Below, in pieces: positions 9,373 to 19,697 of a DNA stretch of 64,000 bases; positions within the stretch are counted from its first letter, which is position 1, and every line of letters starts with the position of its first letter. Origin of the DNA: Buttiauxella agrestis ATCC 33320 (GTDB taxonomy: Bacteria; Pseudomonadota; Gammaproteobacteria; Enterobacterales; Enterobacteriaceae). The translations under genes were made by a program, and so were the position numbers. Location of the stretch: the NCBI RefSeq assembly GCF_000735355.1, contig NZ_JMPI01000036.1, forward strand, positions 16,368-80,367. Reading direction: 5' to 3'. The notes beneath the pieces are model-generated. The model ran no database searches. It was not told the origin of the DNA and worked only from the letters and a program-made list of their open reading frames with translations.

Positions 9373-12300
9373 AATTCTTCGCACTGTTCATCTACCGGCC
9401 CGTCGCCACCATTTTACTGACCGTCGCCATCACATTGTGCGGTGTGCTGGGCTTCCGCCTACTGCCTGTGGCCCCGCTGCCGCAGGTGGATTTCCCGGTG
9501 ATCATGGTCAGTGCGTCACTCCCTGGTGCATCGCCTGAAACCATGGCGTCATCGGTGGCTACACCGCTGGAACGCGCACTCGGGCGCATTGCTGGCGTGA
9601 ACGAGATGACCTCGTCGAGTTCACTCGGCAGCACGCGCATCATTCTGGAATTTACCTTTGACCGCGATATCAACGGAGCCGCGCGTGACGTACAGGCCGC
9701 TATCAACGCCGCGCAAAGTCTGTTGCCCAGCGGCATGCCAAGCCGCCCAACGTATCGCAAAGCCAACCCTTCCGATGCGCCCATTATTATTCTGACACTC
9801 ACCTCTGACACATTTTCTCAGGGGCAACTTTATGATTTCGCCTCGACGCAACTGGCGCAGACTGTGGCGCAGATTGATGGCGTCGGTGATGTGGATGTCG
9901 GCGGCAGCTCGCTCCCGGCGGTTCGCGTCGCGCTTAACCCGCAGGCGCTGTTTAACCAGGGCGTTTCGCTGGACGCGGTTCGCAAGTCCATTAGTGATGC
10001 CAACGTACGCCGCCCGCAGGGTGCGCTGGAGGATGGCTCCCAGCGCTGGCAGTTGCAGACCAATGACGAGCTTAAAACCGCCGCCGAATACCAGCCGCTG
10101 ATCATTCACTACAACAACGGTGGCGCGGTGCATTTGAGTGATGTCGCCACCGTAACCGATTCCGTGCAGGACGTGCGCAACGCCGGGATGACCAACGCCA
10201 AGCCCGCGATTTTGCTGATGATTCGTAAATCCCAGGAAGCGAATATCATTGAAACGGTTGACCGCATCCGGGCGAAAATCCCCGAGCTGCGTGAAACCAT
10301 TCCGGCATCAATTGATTTGCAAATAGCCCAGGATCGCTCGCCGACTATTCGCGCCTCGCTTGAAGAAGTCGAACAATCGCTGATTATCTCCGTCGCGCTG
10401 GTCATTCTGGTGGTGTTCTTGTTCCTGCGTTCCGGGCGCGCCACGCTGATTCCGGCCGTTGCCGTTCCGGTGTCGCTGATTGGCACCTTTATCGCCATGT
10501 ATTTGTGCGGTTTTAGCCTGAATAACTTGTCATTAATGGCGCTGACCATCGCCACCGGTTTTGTAGTGGATGACGCCATCGTGGTGCTGGAGAATATTTC
10601 CCGCCATCTCGAGGCGGGCGTTAAACCTTTGCAGGCCGCGTTACAAGGCGTGCGTGAAGTCGGTTTTACGGTGCTTTCCATGAGCCTGTCTTTGGTGGCT
10701 GTCTTCCTGCCATTGCTGTTAATGGGCGGTTTGCCGGGGCGACTATTCAAAGAGTTTGCCGTCACGCTTTCCGTCGCTATCGGTATCTCGCTGGTGGTGT
10801 CGATTACGCTCACGCCGATGATGTGCGGCTGGTTGCTCAAGAACAAACCGCAACATACGCCAACGCGCCAGCGTGGTTTTGGCCGCTTGCTGATTGCGAT
10901 GCAGCAAGGCTATGGGCGTTCGCTGAAATGGGTGCTGAACCATACAAAACTGGTGGGCATAGTGCTGCTGGCAACCATTGCGCTGAACGTCTGGCTCTAT
11001 ATTGCCATTCCAAAAACCTTCTTCCCGGAACAAGACACCGGGCGGTTAATGGGCAATATCCAGGCCGACCAAAGCATTTCATTCCAGGCGATGCGCGGCA
11101 AACTTCAGGACTTTATGAAGATCATTCGTGAAGATCCGGCGGTGGAAAACGTGACCGGGTTTACAGGTGGCTCGCGGGTGAACAGCGGCATGATGTTTAT
11201 CTCGCTCAAACCGCTTTCCGAGCGCAAAGAAACCGCGCAGCAAGTGATTGACCGTCTGCGTAAAGCTCTGGCAAAAGAGCCGGGAGCCAGCCTGTTTTTG
11301 ATGGCGGTGCAGGATATTCGTGTCGGTGGTCGCCAGGCCAACGCCAGTTATCAATACACTTTGCTTTCCGATAACCTGGCCGATTTACGCACCTGGGAGC
11401 CAAAAATTCGCCAGGCGCTGGCCAAACTGCCGCAGCTTGCGGACGTGAACTCCGACAGCCAGAACAACGGCGCAGAAATGGATCTGATTTATGATCGCGA
11501 ATCCATGGCGCGGCTGGGCATTAGCGTGGAAGATGCCAACGCCCTGCTCAATAACGCCTTTGGTCAGCGGCAGATTTCCACGATTTACCAGCCGCTTAAC
11601 CAGTACAAAGTGGTGATGGAAGTTGACTCGCGTTATACACAAGACATCAGCGCGCTGGATCAAATGTTTGTTATCAATAAAGAAGGCAAGGCGATCCCGC
11701 TTTCCTGGTTTGCGAAATGGCAGCCCGCAAATGCGCCGCTTTCGGTCAACCATCAGGGGCTTTCAGCCGCGTCTACCGTGTCGTTTAACCTGCCGACTGG
11801 CGTGTCGCTTTCCGAAGCCAGCGACGCCATCGACCGCACCATGACCGCGCTCGGCGTGCCTTCAACGGTGCGCGGCATGTACGCCGGAACCGCGCAGGTG
11901 TTCCAGGACACCATGAAATCCCAGGTGCTGCTGATCATCGCGGCTATTGCCACGGTTTATATCGTGTTGGGGATTCTTTACGAGAGCTACGTTCACCCGC
12001 TGACGATCCTCTCCACGCTGCCTTCTGCGGGGGTGGGCGCATTGTTAGCCCTGGAAATATTTGGTGCGCCGTTTAGCTTAATCGCGCTCATTGGCATCAT
12101 GCTCTTAATTGGCATCGTGAAGAAAAACGCCATTATGATGGTGGACTTCGCCATCGACGCGCAGCGCAACGGCAACCTGCAACCTGAAGAGGCCATTTTC
12201 CAGGCCTGCCTGTTGCGTTTCCGCCCAATCATGATGACCACGCTGGCGGCGCTATTTGGCGCACTGCCGCTGGTGCTGACCAGCGGTGACGGCGCAGAGC

Positions 12301-12449
12301 TACGCCAACCTCTGGGGATCACCATCGTTGGCGGGCTGGTCGTCAGCCAGTTATTGACGCTGTACACCACACCGGTGGTTTATCTTTTCTTTGACCGTTT
12401 GCGGATGCGGTTTGCGCGTAAAGCTCGTAAAGATGAGGTATTGAGTTAA
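9369..12449 (+). CDS. mdtC: RND multidrug efflux transporter subunit MdtC
   Basis: 1026 aa (E. coli 1025). It starts with GTG at 9369 within the GTGA overlap of the mdtB stop; the next residues [16 protein letters not shown] match MdtC exactly in position. It contains the RND relay segment [15 protein letters not shown] and [15 protein letters not shown]. It is the second RND protomer of the MdtBC heterotrimer and is more important for substrate transport in E. coli. The stop codon is followed immediately by the mdtD ATG. Confidence 0.97.
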   Translation: MKFFALFIYRPVATILLTVAITLCGVLGFRLLPVAPLPQVDFPVIMVSASLPGASPETMASSVATPLERALGRIAGVNEMTSSSSLGSTRIILEFTFDRDINGAARDVQAAINAAQSLLPSGMPSRPTYRKANPSDAPIIILTLTSDTFSQGQLYDFASTQLAQTVAQIDGVGDVDVGGSSLPAVRVALNPQALFNQGVSLDAVRKSISDANVRRPQGALEDGSQRWQLQTNDELKTAAEYQPLIIHYNNGGAVHLSDVATVTDSVQDVRNAGMTNAKPAILLMIRKSQEANIIETVDRIRAKIPELRETIPASIDLQIAQDRSPTIRASLEEVEQSLIISVALVILVVFLFLRSGRATLIPAVAVPVSLIGTFIAMYLCGFSLNNLSLMALTIATGFVVDDAIVVLENISRHLEAGVKPLQAALQGVREVGFTVLSMSLSLVAVFLPLLLMGGLPGRLFKEFAVTLSVAIGISLVVSITLTPMMCGWLLKNKPQHTPTRQRGFGRLLIAMQQGYGRSLKWVLNHTKLVGIVLLATIALNVWLYIAIPKTFFPEQDTGRLMGNIQADQSISFQAMRGKLQDFMKIIREDPAVENVTGFTGGSRVNSGMMFISLKPLSERKETAQQVIDRLRKALAKEPGASLFLMAVQDIRVGGRQANASYQYTLLSDNLADLRTWEPKIRQALAKLPQLADVNSDSQNNGAEMDLIYDRESMARLGISVEDANALLNNAFGQRQISTIYQPLNQYKVVMEVDSRYTQDISALDQMFVINKEGKAIPLSWFAKWQPANAPLSVNHQGLSAASTVSFNLPTGVSLSEASDAIDRTMTALGVPSTVRGMYAGTAQVFQDTMKSQVLLIIAAIATVYIVLGILYESYVHPLTILSTLPSAGVGALLALEIFGAPFSLIALIGIMLLIGIVKKNAIMMVDFAIDAQRNGNLQPEEAIFQACLLRFRPIMMTTLAALFGALPLVLTSGDGAELRQPLGITIVGGLVVSQLLTLYTTPVVYLFFDRLRMRFARKARKDEVLS

Positions 12450-13865
12450 ATGACCGAATTGCCTTCAAGTGTACGGTGGCAGTTATGGATAGTCGCCTTT
12501 GGCTTCTTCATGCAATCGCTCGACACCACCATCGTCAACACCGCCCTGCCCTCTATGGCGGCGAGCCTGGGGGAAAGCCCGCTGCATATGCACTCGGTTA
12601 TCGTGTCGTATGTATTGACGGTGGCGGTGATGTTACCCGCGAGCGGTTGGCTGGCGGACCGTGTCGGCGTGCGCAATATCTTCTTCACCGCCATTGTGCT
12701 GTTTACCCTCGGTTCACTGTTGTGCGCCCACGCGTCCACGCTGAACGAACTGGTTATGGCGCGAGTGGTGCAAGGGATTGGCGGAGCGATGATGGTGCCT
12801 GTCGGGCGCTTAACGGTGATGAAAATCGTCCCGCGCGAACAATATATGGCGGCGATGACCTTCGTCACATTGCCGGGGCAAATCGGCCCATTGCTTGGCC
12901 CCGCGCTCGGCGGCGTGCTGGTGGAATACGCCTCGTGGCATTGGATCTTCCTGATTAATCTACCGGTGGGCATTATCGGCGCCATCGCCACACTATGGCT
13001 GATGCCGAACTACACCATGCAGACGCGCAAATTCGACATGATGGGCTTTGTCTATCTGGCGTTTGGCATGGCAGCATTGACCATTGCCCTTGATGGCGCA
13101 AAAGGTTTAGGCGTTAGCCCTTCCACCGTGTGGCTGTTGGTAGGCGGCGGTGCGGCGGCAATGGCGCTCTATTTATGGCACGCCAAAGCCAACGATAATG
13201 CCCTGTTTAACCTCAATCTTTTTAAGACTCAGACGTTCTCTCTCGGCCTGTTGGGTAGTTTTTGCGGACGTATCGGCAGCGGCATGATCCCGTTTATGAC
13301 GCCGGTATTCCTGCAAATCGGCCTCGGTTTTTCGCCCTTCCACGCGGGCCTGATGATGGTGCCGATGGTGCTCGGCAGTATGGGCATGAAACGCATTGTG
13401 GTGCAGGTGGTTAACCGCTTTGGCTATCGCAACGTACTGGTTGCCACCACGCTCGGTTTAGCGGTGGTTATCCTGCTGTTTATGGCCACCGCGCTTCTAG
13501 GCTGGTATTACGCGCTGCCGGTGGTGCTGTTCTTGCTCGGCATGGTGAACTCCACACGCTTCTCGTCAATGAACACGCTGACGCTCAAAGACTTGCCAGA
13601 CGACCTCGCAAGCTCCGGCAACAGTATGCTTTCTATGGTGATGCAGCTTTCCATGAGTATCGGCGTCACCATCGCTGGGCTACTGCTCGGCATGTACGGC
13701 CATCACCACCTGGCGGCCGATCCGGCGGTTATTCACCACGTATTTATGTATACGTATTTGAGTATCGCGCTGGTTATCGCCCTTCCCGCGCTGATTTTTG
13801 CTCGCGTCCCGAAAGACACCACCAAAAATGTCGTGATTGCGCGACGCAAAAGGAGGAGCTCATGA
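12450..13865 (+). CDS. mdtD: MFS transporter MdtD
   Basis: 471 aa, DHA2-type major facilitator with about 14 hydrophobic segments. The motif-A region reads [11 protein letters not shown] and motif C reads [13 protein letters not shown]. It sits in the operon between mdtC and baeS, as in E. coli. In E. coli it is not needed for MdtABC drug resistance and has been linked to citrate/iron export (IceT in Salmonella), so the substrate is uncertain here. The start abuts the mdtC stop with no gap, and the stop overlaps the baeS ATG by 4 bp. Confidence 0.94.
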   Translation: MTELPSSVRWQLWIVAFGFFMQSLDTTIVNTALPSMAASLGESPLHMHSVIVSYVLTVAVMLPASGWLADRVGVRNIFFTAIVLFTLGSLLCAHASTLNELVMARVVQGIGGAMMVPVGRLTVMKIVPREQYMAAMTFVTLPGQIGPLLGPALGGVLVEYASWHWIFLINLPVGIIGAIATLWLMPNYTMQTRKFDMMGFVYLAFGMAALTIALDGAKGLGVSPSTVWLLVGGGAAAMALYLWHAKANDNALFNLNLFKTQTFSLGLLGSFCGRIGSGMIPFMTPVFLQIGLGFSPFHAGLMMVPMVLGSMGMKRIVVQVVNRFGYRNVLVATTLGLAVVILLFMATALLGWYYALPVVLFLLGMVNSTRFSSMNTLTLKDLPDDLASSGNSMLSMVMQLSMSIGVTIAGLLLGMYGHHHLAADPAVIHHVFMYTYLSIALVIALPALIFARVPKDTTKNVVIARRKRRSS

Positions 13866-15256
13866 AGCTCTGGCGGCCTGGTATTACCGGCAAATTGTTC
13901 CTCGCGATTTTCTCGACCTGCCTGCTGGTGCTGGCAATCATGCACTGGGGTGTGCGGCTCAGTTTCGAACATGGGTTTATTGATTACATCAAGCGCGGCA
14001 ATGAACAGCGGCTGGAAATGTTGAGCGACGCGCTGGGCGAACAGTACGAGCAGCACGGCAACTGGCAGTTTCTGCGTAATAACGATCGCTTTATGTTCAA
14101 GCTGCTGCGTTCATTCGAGCATGGCGATGTGGAAAACAACAACCTGCCGCCGCACGGCTGGCGCACCCAATTCTGGGTCGTCGATCAGGATTACAAAGTG
14201 CTGGTCGGCCCACGTGGCCCGGTGCCGACCGATGGCATGCGCCGGGCGATTAACGTCAACGGGCGTGATGCGGGCTGGGTTGTCGCCTCCCCGGTCGAGC
14301 GCCTGACGCGCAACACGGATATTAATTTCGACCGCCAACAACGGCGCACCAGCTGGATAATCGTCGGCCTGGCGACGCTGCTTGCCGCGGCCGCCACCTT
14401 CCTGCTGGCGCGTGGCCTGCTGGCTCCGGTCAAACGGCTGGTCGACGGCACGCACAAACTGGCCGCCGGGGACTTCTCCACTCGCGTTGACTCCACGAGC
14501 CAGGATGAACTCGGCAAACTGGCGCAGGACTTTAACCAACTCGCCAGCACGCTAGAGAAAAACCACAATATGCGCCGCGCCTATATGGCAGATATCTCCC
14601 ATGAATTGCGCACCCCGCTGGCGATTTTACGTGGAGAGCTGGAGGCGATTCAGGATGGCGTACGCAAATTCACACCGGAATCTGTTGCATCTTTGCAGAT
14701 GGAAGTGGCGACACTCACCAAACTGGTTGATGACCTGCATCAGCTGTCGATGTCCGACGAAGGCGCGCTGGCCTATCAGAAACAGTCTTTGGATATCATC
14801 AACCTGCTGGAAATTGTCGCCGGGGCTTTCCGCGAACGTTTCAATTCGCGCGGTTTGAAAATCAGCCTGGCGCTGCCAGATAGCGTGACTATTTTCGGTG
14901 ACAGCGACCGTTTAATGCAGTTATTCAATAACCTGCTGGAAAACAGCCTGCGTTACACCGATACAGGCGGCCAGTTGGTGATTTCCGGAGAACTGGTCAA
15001 TCAGCGATTTATCATGCACTTTGCCGATAGCACGCCGGGCGTGAGTGACGAGCAATTAACCATGCTGTTTGAGCGTTTTTATCGCGCTGAAGGTTCGCGC
15101 AACCGCGCCAGCGGCGGTTCTGGCCTCGGTTTGTCCATCTGCCAGAATATCGTTGCCGCCCATAACGGCAAGCTTTACGCCACGCATTCGCCTTTCGGCG
15201 GGGTTAGCATTACAGTAGAGTTACCGCTGGAGCCAGAATCGTTGAGACCCGTATGA
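13862..15256 (+). CDS. baeS: Envelope-stress sensor histidine kinase BaeS
   Basis: 464 aa. Two membrane segments (about residues 10-32 and 160-186) flank a periplasmic sensor domain. Then come a HAMP linker ([22 protein letters not shown]), the H-box with phospho-histidine ([14 protein letters not shown]), the N-box ([10 protein letters not shown]), the G1 region ([11 protein letters not shown], typical of BaeS rather than the canonical DxGxG) and the G2 box GSGLGLSIC. It phosphorylates BaeR under envelope or indole/metal stress. Coupled by 4-bp overlaps to mdtD and baeR, so pump and regulator genes form one autoregulated operon. Confidence 0.96.
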   Translation: MKLWRPGITGKLFLAIFSTCLLVLAIMHWGVRLSFEHGFIDYIKRGNEQRLEMLSDALGEQYEQHGNWQFLRNNDRFMFKLLRSFEHGDVENNNLPPHGWRTQFWVVDQDYKVLVGPRGPVPTDGMRRAINVNGRDAGWVVASPVERLTRNTDINFDRQQRRTSWIIVGLATLLAAAATFLLARGLLAPVKRLVDGTHKLAAGDFSTRVDSTSQDELGKLAQDFNQLASTLEKNHNMRRAYMADISHELRTPLAILRGELEAIQDGVRKFTPESVASLQMEVATLTKLVDDLHQLSMSDEGALAYQKQSLDIINLLEIVAGAFRERFNSRGLKISLALPDSVTIFGDSDRLMQLFNNLLENSLRYTDTGGQLVISGELVNQRFIMHFADSTPGVSDEQLTMLFERFYRAEGSRNRASGGSGLGLSICQNIVAAHNGKLYATHSPFGGVSITVELPLEPESLRPV

Positions 15257-15975
15257 CCGAATTACCCATTGACGAAAACACACCGCGCATCTTAATTGTT
15301 GAAGACGAGCCGAAGCTCGGGCAACTGTTGATTGATTACTTACGTGCTGCGGGTTACGCCCCGGAATTGATTACCCACGGCGACAAAGTGCTGCCGTTTG
15401 TGCGCCAGACGCCGCCGGATTTAATCCTGCTTGATTTGATGCTTCCAGGCACCGACGGCCTGACGCTGTGCCGCGAAATCCGCCGCTTCTCGGAAATTCC
15501 GATTGTGATGGTGACGGCCAAAATTGAAGAAATCGACCGTCTTTTAGGGCTGGAAATTGGTGCCGATGATTACATCTGCAAACCCTACAGCCCGCGAGAA
15601 GTGGTGGCACGCGTGAAAACGATTTTGCGCCGCTGCAAACGCCAGCGTGACCCCGTGGCGGCAGACGACATCAGCCCGTTAATCATCGACGAAGGCCGCT
15701 TCCAGGCAAGCTGGCGCGACAAGCTGCTGGATTTAACGCCTGCGGAGTTCCGTTTGTTGAAAACGCTGTCCCATGAACCGGGCAAAGTGTTCTCTCGCGA
15801 ACAGTTATTGAACCAGCTTTATGATGATTACCGCGTCGTCACAGACCGCACCATCGACAGCCATATCAAAAACCTGCGCCGCAAGCTCGAAGCGCTCGAT
15901 GAAGAACAGTCGTTTATCCGCGCCGTTTATGGTGTGGGTTATCGCTGGGAAGCAGACGCCTGCCGTATTGCGTAA
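15253..15975 (+). CDS. baeR: Envelope-stress response regulator BaeR
   Basis: 240 aa OmpR/PhoB-family regulator. The receiver domain has the acidic pair (VEDEPKLG), phospho-acceptor aspartate in [13 protein letters not shown] and the conserved MVTAK lysine. The C-terminal winged helix ([14 protein letters not shown] ... [17 protein letters not shown]) binds BaeR boxes upstream of mdtA. It is the last gene of the mdt-bae operon; a stem-loop follows at 16044. The trhP gene begins 122 bp downstream without the yegP gene found in E. coli. Confidence 0.96.
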   Translation: MTELPIDENTPRILIVEDEPKLGQLLIDYLRAAGYAPELITHGDKVLPFVRQTPPDLILLDLMLPGTDGLTLCREIRRFSEIPIVMVTAKIEEIDRLLGLEIGADDYICKPYSPREVVARVKTILRRCKRQRDPVAADDISPLIIDEGRFQASWRDKLLDLTPAEFRLLKTLSHEPGKVFSREQLLNQLYDDYRVVTDRTIDSHIKNLRRKLEALDEEQSFIRAVYGVGYRWEADACRIA

Positions 15976-16043
15976 AGGTAGTTTCTGGAACTAATAAGCG
16001 CTACAATTCCCGCCCTAAAATTGTGCCTTATGCACGCGCTTTT

Positions 16044-16070
16044 AAACCACCGCAGCCTATGCGGTGGTTT
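16044..16070 (+). terminator. Stem-loop between baeR and trhP, probable terminator
   Basis: Perfect 10-bp stem AAACCACCGC / GCGGTGGTTT with a 7-nt loop. The following T run is short (TTTCTG), so termination may be partial. It may equally shape the trhP leader, which starts 27 nt further on. Confidence 0.55.
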
Positions 16071-16097
16071 CTGACCTGAAATCAGACGAGAATCCCC

Positions 16098-17459
16098 ATG
16101 TTTAAACCAGAACTTCTATCCCCAGCCGGAACGCTGAAAAATATGCGTTACGCTTTTGCCTATGGTGCCGATGCGGTTTACGCGGGCCAACCGCGTTACA
16201 GCCTGCGCGTGCGTAATAACGAATTCAACCACGAGAATCTCCAGCTCGGCATCAACGAAGCCCATGAGCTGGGCAAAAAATTCTACGTGGTGGTGAACAT
16301 TGCTCCGCACAACGCCAAGCTGAAAACCTTTATCCGTGACCTGAAGCCGGTTATTGATATGGGGCCAGATGCGCTGATTATGTCCGATCCTGGCCTTATC
16401 ATGATGGTGCGCGAAGCGTTCCCGGAAATGGACGTTCACCTGTCTGTACAGGCGAACGCCGTGAACTGGGCGACGGTGAAGTTCTGGAAACAAATGGGGC
16501 TGACGCGCGTGATTTTGTCCCGCGAGTTGTCTCTGGAAGAGATTGCTGAAGTCCGTGAGCAAGTACCGGATATGGAACTGGAAATCTTCGTGCACGGCGC
16601 ATTGTGCATGGCTTATTCTGGCCGCTGCCTGCTTTCTGGCTACATCAACAAGCGTGACCCGAACCAGGGCACCTGCACCAACGCCTGCCGTTGGGAATAC
16701 AAAGTTGAAGAAGGCAAAGAAGATGATGTCGGTAATATCGTGCATCTTCATGAGCCAATTCCGGTGCAAAACATTGAACCAACTTTGGGCGCAGGCGCAC
16801 CCACTGACCAGGTGTTTATGCTGGAAGAAGCCAAGCGTCCTGGCGAATACATGACGGCGTTCGAAGACGAGCACGGCACGTACATCATGAACTCCAAAGA
16901 CTTGCGCGCCATTGAACACGTTGAGCGCCTGACCAAAATGGGCGTCCACTCGCTGAAAATCGAAGGCCGCACCAAGTCTTACTATTACTGTGCGCGTACC
17001 GCTCAGGTCTATCGCCGCGCGATTGACGATGCCGCCGCAGGCAAACCGTTCGACCCTACTCTTTTAACCACGCTTGAAGGCCTGGCACACCGGGGTTACA
17101 CCGAAGGTTTCTTGCGTCGCCATAATCATGATTCTTATCAGAATTACGATTACGGTCACTCCGTTTCGGAAACTCAGCAGTTTGTTGGCGAATTTACCGG
17201 TGAACGCCGTGGCGACCTGGCAGCGGTAAAAGTCAAAAACAAATTCTTGTTGGGTGACAGCCTGGAGATGATGACGCCGCAAGGTAATGTGACTTTCACG
17301 CTTGAAGTGCTGGAAAACACCAAGGCGCAACCGATTGACGTTGCACCGGGCGACGGTCACACCGTATGGATGCCTGTGCCGGAAGATGTCTCGCTGGATT
17401 ATGCGCTGCTGATGCGCAATTTAGCCGGTCAGACCTCACGCGATCCGCATGCTAACTAG
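16098..17459 (+). CDS. trhP: tRNA U34 hydroxylation protein TrhP (YegQ), peptidase U32 family
   Basis: 453 aa, the E. coli YegQ length. It begins with the U32-family PELLSPAGTLKNMRYAFAYGADAVYAG segment. A cysteine cluster (CMAYSGRC ... GTCTNAC, residues about 170-196) is consistent with an iron-sulfur site. TrhP works with prephenate as precursor source in 5-hydroxyuridine formation at tRNA position 34; this is established for E. coli and Bacillus homologues. The gene lies directly upstream of cyaR, and the prophage is inserted just beyond. Confidence 0.95.
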   Translation: MFKPELLSPAGTLKNMRYAFAYGADAVYAGQPRYSLRVRNNEFNHENLQLGINEAHELGKKFYVVVNIAPHNAKLKTFIRDLKPVIDMGPDALIMSDPGLIMMVREAFPEMDVHLSVQANAVNWATVKFWKQMGLTRVILSRELSLEEIAEVREQVPDMELEIFVHGALCMAYSGRCLLSGYINKRDPNQGTCTNACRWEYKVEEGKEDDVGNIVHLHEPIPVQNIEPTLGAGAPTDQVFMLEEAKRPGEYMTAFEDEHGTYIMNSKDLRAIEHVERLTKMGVHSLKIEGRTKSYYYCARTAQVYRRAIDDAAAGKPFDPTLLTTLEGLAHRGYTEGFLRRHNHDSYQNYDYGHSVSETQQFVGEFTGERRGDLAAVKVKNKFLLGDSLEMMTPQGNVTFTLEVLENTKAQPIDVAPGDGHTVWMPVPEDVSLDYALLMRNLAGQTSRDPHAN

Positions 17460-17494
17460 TTAATTTGGGGTATTTTTTCACGCCAGGACATTTC

Positions 17495-17510
17495 TTAGAA
17501 ACCGATCACA
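17495..17510 (+). promoter_or_regulatory. CRP site upstream of cyaR
   Basis: TTAGA-N6-TCACA: one half-site is perfect (TCACA) and the other degenerate. The centre (17502.5) lies 41.5 bp upstream of the predicted CyaR start (17544), the classic class II CRP position. This agrees with known cAMP-CRP control of CyaR. Confidence 0.75.
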
Positions 17511-17531
17511 TACCGCTTCGCTTGTTGCGGT

Positions 17532-17537
17532 TATTAT
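17532..17537 (+). promoter_or_regulatory. -10 element of the cyaR promoter
   Basis: TATTAT, ending 6 nt before the predicted transcription start G17544. No good -35 is seen, as expected for a CRP-activated class II promoter. Confidence 0.65.
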
Positions 17538-17543
17538 CGCCGG

Positions 17544-17665
17544 GCTGAAAAACATAACCCATAAATGCTAGCTATATCCTGATTATTCAATTTGAAGCAT
17601 CATGATATATACCAAGAACCACCTCATTGGCCTGTGGAATCTCCCTTCCGCAGGCCTTCTTTTTT
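17544..17665 (+). ncRNA. cyaR: Small regulatory RNA CyaR (RyeE), extended form
   Basis: The 5' part GCTGAAAAACATAACCC and the seed region ACCACCTC match E. coli CyaR, an Hfq-dependent CRP-activated sRNA that represses ompX, luxS, nadE and other mRNAs. The 3' end is a Rho-independent terminator: stem GGCCTGTGGA / TCCGCAGGCC (17629-17638, 17647-17656; one G-U pair), loop ATCTCCCT, then a T-rich tail. It is about 122 nt against 87 nt in E. coli, because 17574-17608 is extra and folds into its own hairpin. The P2-like attL core overlaps the terminator's 3' arm and T tract, but the sRNA is complete. Confidence 0.9.
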
Positions 17666-17666
17666 G
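17645..17666 (+). repeat. attL core, left copy of the 22-bp att repeat
   Basis: Identical to 52870-52891. The core starts in the CyaR terminator loop and covers its 3' stem arm and T tract, the same place as the known P2 core (which equals the E. coli CyaR terminator sequence). Flanking bases differ on both sides (CC/GG against CA/CT), which defines the repeat limits. Confidence 0.92.
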
Positions 17667-17677
17667 GTAGTAAACAA

Positions 17678-17701
17678 TTGAAATAAAAGGATTTATTTCA
17701 A
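17678..17701. repeat. Inverted repeat beside attL
   Basis: Perfect 10-bp inverted repeat TTGAAATAAA / TTTATTTCAA with a 4-nt spacer, 12 bp inside the phage from the attL core. It lies where an integrase or IHF arm site would be in attP, but it could also be a weak hairpin. Function inferred only from position. Confidence 0.4.
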
Positions 17702-17730
17702 TCAATGTCCACGCATTGACCACATCGATA

Positions 17731-17758
17731 AAAAAGGCACCTTTTAAGGTGCCTTTTT
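17731..17758. terminator. Bidirectional terminator downstream of ogr
   Basis: A 28-bp near-perfect palindrome with core GGCACC/GGTGCC flanked by A5 and T5 runs, so it can terminate in both directions. It ends the leftward phage late transcript just past the ogr stop and isolates it from cyaR. Confidence 0.85.
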
Positions 17759-17980
17759 TTACATCCAGTGTATTTGTTGCTGACCACCGGGCATCGGGTG
17801 AGGCAGCACCGGCGTTCTCTCACCAGGCTTAACGATGTAGTGCTTCACGGTCTCCAGCGTCACAAATGTCGCACTGCAATTCACATTCTGGCACTGGTGA
17901 TAACGCTCTTTTGTTTCCGTGGAATGATAGCGGCTGGTTCGAGCGTGGGCGGCGGTCTGACACAATGGGCAATGGAACAT
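17759..17980 (-). CDS. ogr: Late transcription activator Ogr
   Basis: 73 aa zinc-finger activator of P2 late promoters (P2 Ogr 72 aa). Zinc ligands C4, C7, C30 and C35 are present (CPLC ... CQNVNC), followed by SATF and the C-terminal YIVKPGE region. The frame is open further upstream, but the start MFHCPLC matches the family. Ogr contacts the host RNA polymerase alpha C-terminal domain. A remnant of a related phage at this locus in E. coli K-12 is annotated ogrK. Confidence 0.95.
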   Translation of the reverse strand: MFHCPLCQTAAHARTSRYHSTETKERYHQCQNVNCSATFVTLETVKHYIVKPGERTPVLPHPMPGGQQQIHWM

Positions 17981-18057
17981 TTCAACACCTCGACTAAGTT
18001 CGTTTGATGTTGATATTTTACCCATCAAATCATTTATTAACAATGACTTATAACCAT

Positions 18058-19224
18058 TCATTTACTTCCCCCCTCCTCCTGATACTCCACATCTAAAAGC
18101 CGTACCTCAAGCTCTAAGGACGTCGTGAAGCCGCTATTACTGAGCGAGTGCATCACCTTTGTGATTGTCCATGCCCGCTCGTCTATGACGCGCTTAAAGC
18201 CTGACACTCTGACCGGTGTTTCCGGGTAAAGGTCTGCGCGACCCATGGCAAGGCTGATGGAAAACTCCGCCACCCCGCGTTGCAGTTTGTCCCATTTCGC
18301 CTGAGCCGCACGCATGGCCTGCGCTTTACTGGCGTAAATGGTGGTCAGCGCAAAGACATTATCTTCCTCACCGACCATGTACTCGCCCTCGCGCGCTTCC
18401 TTTTCCTTTGGTGCTTTCTTTGCTTTTACCTGTTTTGCCTTCGGGTGCTGGAGTGCGCGCAGGTGCTGCGGCTTGGCCTTACGTTTGAGTTTCACCTGCT
18501 GCTTTTGTTCTTTCGGCTCTTTGGTATGCAGCCATTTCACCGTTACACCGGTATAAGCACCCCGGTCAGCAATCGCAAACTGGTGCCGGTCACCGTCACG
18601 GCGCTCGATGGTCATCTGTGGAATGGGTCTGCCGCTGGCCGTAACACCGGCACCGGCTTTGATGAACAGCAGTTTACCCGCCTTGACCGATACCTCAGCG
18701 CCGTTGCGCTCCGCCAGGCGGGTGAGGAATTTCGCGTCGGACTCCTGCGTCTGGTCGATATGCGGGATAGCTATCGCAGCAAACTGCGGGGCAATGCTGG
18801 CCGTCAGTTTGTTGCGGCTGGCAATGGTGTTCAGCACTTCACCGAGTGTGGTGTCGTGATACGACGCTTCACGACGTGAATTGAGCGTGCCGCGAAAATC
18901 CGCACTGCGCGCCCGGATGGTCAGCGTATCCGGTGCACCCCGGTGCTCGATTTCATCCACTGTAAACTGCCCTTTACCCAGCAGCGCCGAACCCTGCCAG
19001 CCGAGAAACAGTGACAGCACCGCACCGCGCACCGGCAACTCAATCAGGCCGTCGGTGTCGTCGAGTTCGATATCGAGCTGGTCAGCCTCAAAGCCCCGGT
19101 TATCCGACAGACTGAGGCTTATCAGGCGGTCGCTGATATTGCGGGTGATGTCCTGATTATTCAGGGTGAGCATAAACGCCGGTGCCATCGTTGCGCCAGC
19201 ATCGAGTGTCATTCCGGTCAGCAT
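18058..19224 (-). CDS. D: Tail protein gpD (late control protein D family)
   Basis: 388 aa, matching P2 gpD (387 aa), a baseplate hub component related to gp27 of T4. It has the phage_GPD fold start (PAFMLTLNNQDIT) and a basic lysine-rich insertion around residues 240-275. Its start overlaps the end of U (ATGA), and it is the penultimate gene of the F operon before ogr. Confidence 0.93.
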   Translation of the reverse strand: MLTGMTLDAGATMAPAFMLTLNNQDITRNISDRLISLSLSDNRGFEADQLDIELDDTDGLIELPVRGAVLSLFLGWQGSALLGKGQFTVDEIEHRGAPDTLTIRARSADFRGTLNSRREASYHDTTLGEVLNTIASRNKLTASIAPQFAAIAIPHIDQTQESDAKFLTRLAERNGAEVSVKAGKLLFIKAGAGVTASGRPIPQMTIERRDGDRHQFAIADRGAYTGVTVKWLHTKEPKEQKQQVKLKRKAKPQHLRALQHPKAKQVKAKKAPKEKEAREGEYMVGEEDNVFALTTIYASKAQAMRAAQAKWDKLQRGVAEFSISLAMGRADLYPETPVRVSGFKRVIDERAWTITKVMHSLSNSGFTTSLELEVRLLDVEYQEEGGSK

Positions 19225-19685
19225 CAGAATAACCCTCCGATTTTGCTCTGCACGTTTCCGACCAGGCTGTCGGCCTGTTTCTGGATGTCGCCAAACATCG
19301 CCGTCAGCGACTCATCCACACGCGTGAGGTTGACGGTGAAATCAATTTTGCGCGCCGAGCCGTCGGCAAAAAACTCGGTGTAGGTCTCACTCACCGAATT
19401 AATCACAAACATGCCGTAAATGGTGCCACTGCCATCGAGCAGCGGCCAGGCGCGCCCCTCATCGGCCATCAGATTGAGTGCCAGCAGTGACAACCTGCCG
19501 CCGGTGATTTCCGGCAACAGGCTTCCACTCAGGACGATTTTTTCCTCATTCACGCCAAGAAACTGCATCGCCGGTCGCTGGCCGACGCGACTGTTTGACG
19601 GCCAGCGGTAATCCACATCGCGTTGCAGGCTCTGGTAAGGCAGTGTCTGTAACTGAAAAACAAACATGCCAAGAACAAGCATCAT
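19224..19685 (-). CDS. U: Tail assembly protein gpU
   Basis: 153 aa P2 gpU-like protein (P2 159 aa), with the family start MLVLGMFVFQLQTLPYQ. Two adjacent ATGs (19685 and 19682) are possible starts. It is needed for tail completion. It overlaps D by the ATGA junction and lies 12 bp after T. Confidence 0.92.
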   Translation of the reverse strand: MMLVLGMFVFQLQTLPYQSLQRDVDYRWPSNSRVGQRPAMQFLGVNEEKIVLSGSLLPEITGGRLSLLALNLMADEGRAWPLLDGSGTIYGMFVINSVSETYTEFFADGSARKIDFTVNLTRVDESLTAMFGDIQKQADSLVGNVQSKIGGLF

Positions 19686-19697
19686 GGTTCGGTCTCC

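Noticed and set aside
18280..18879. Long plus-strand open frames opposite to D, T and FI (also 19704-20963 and 22849-23532)
   Set aside because: They are complementary-strand shadows of well-established P2 late genes, without ribosome sites or recognisable proteins.
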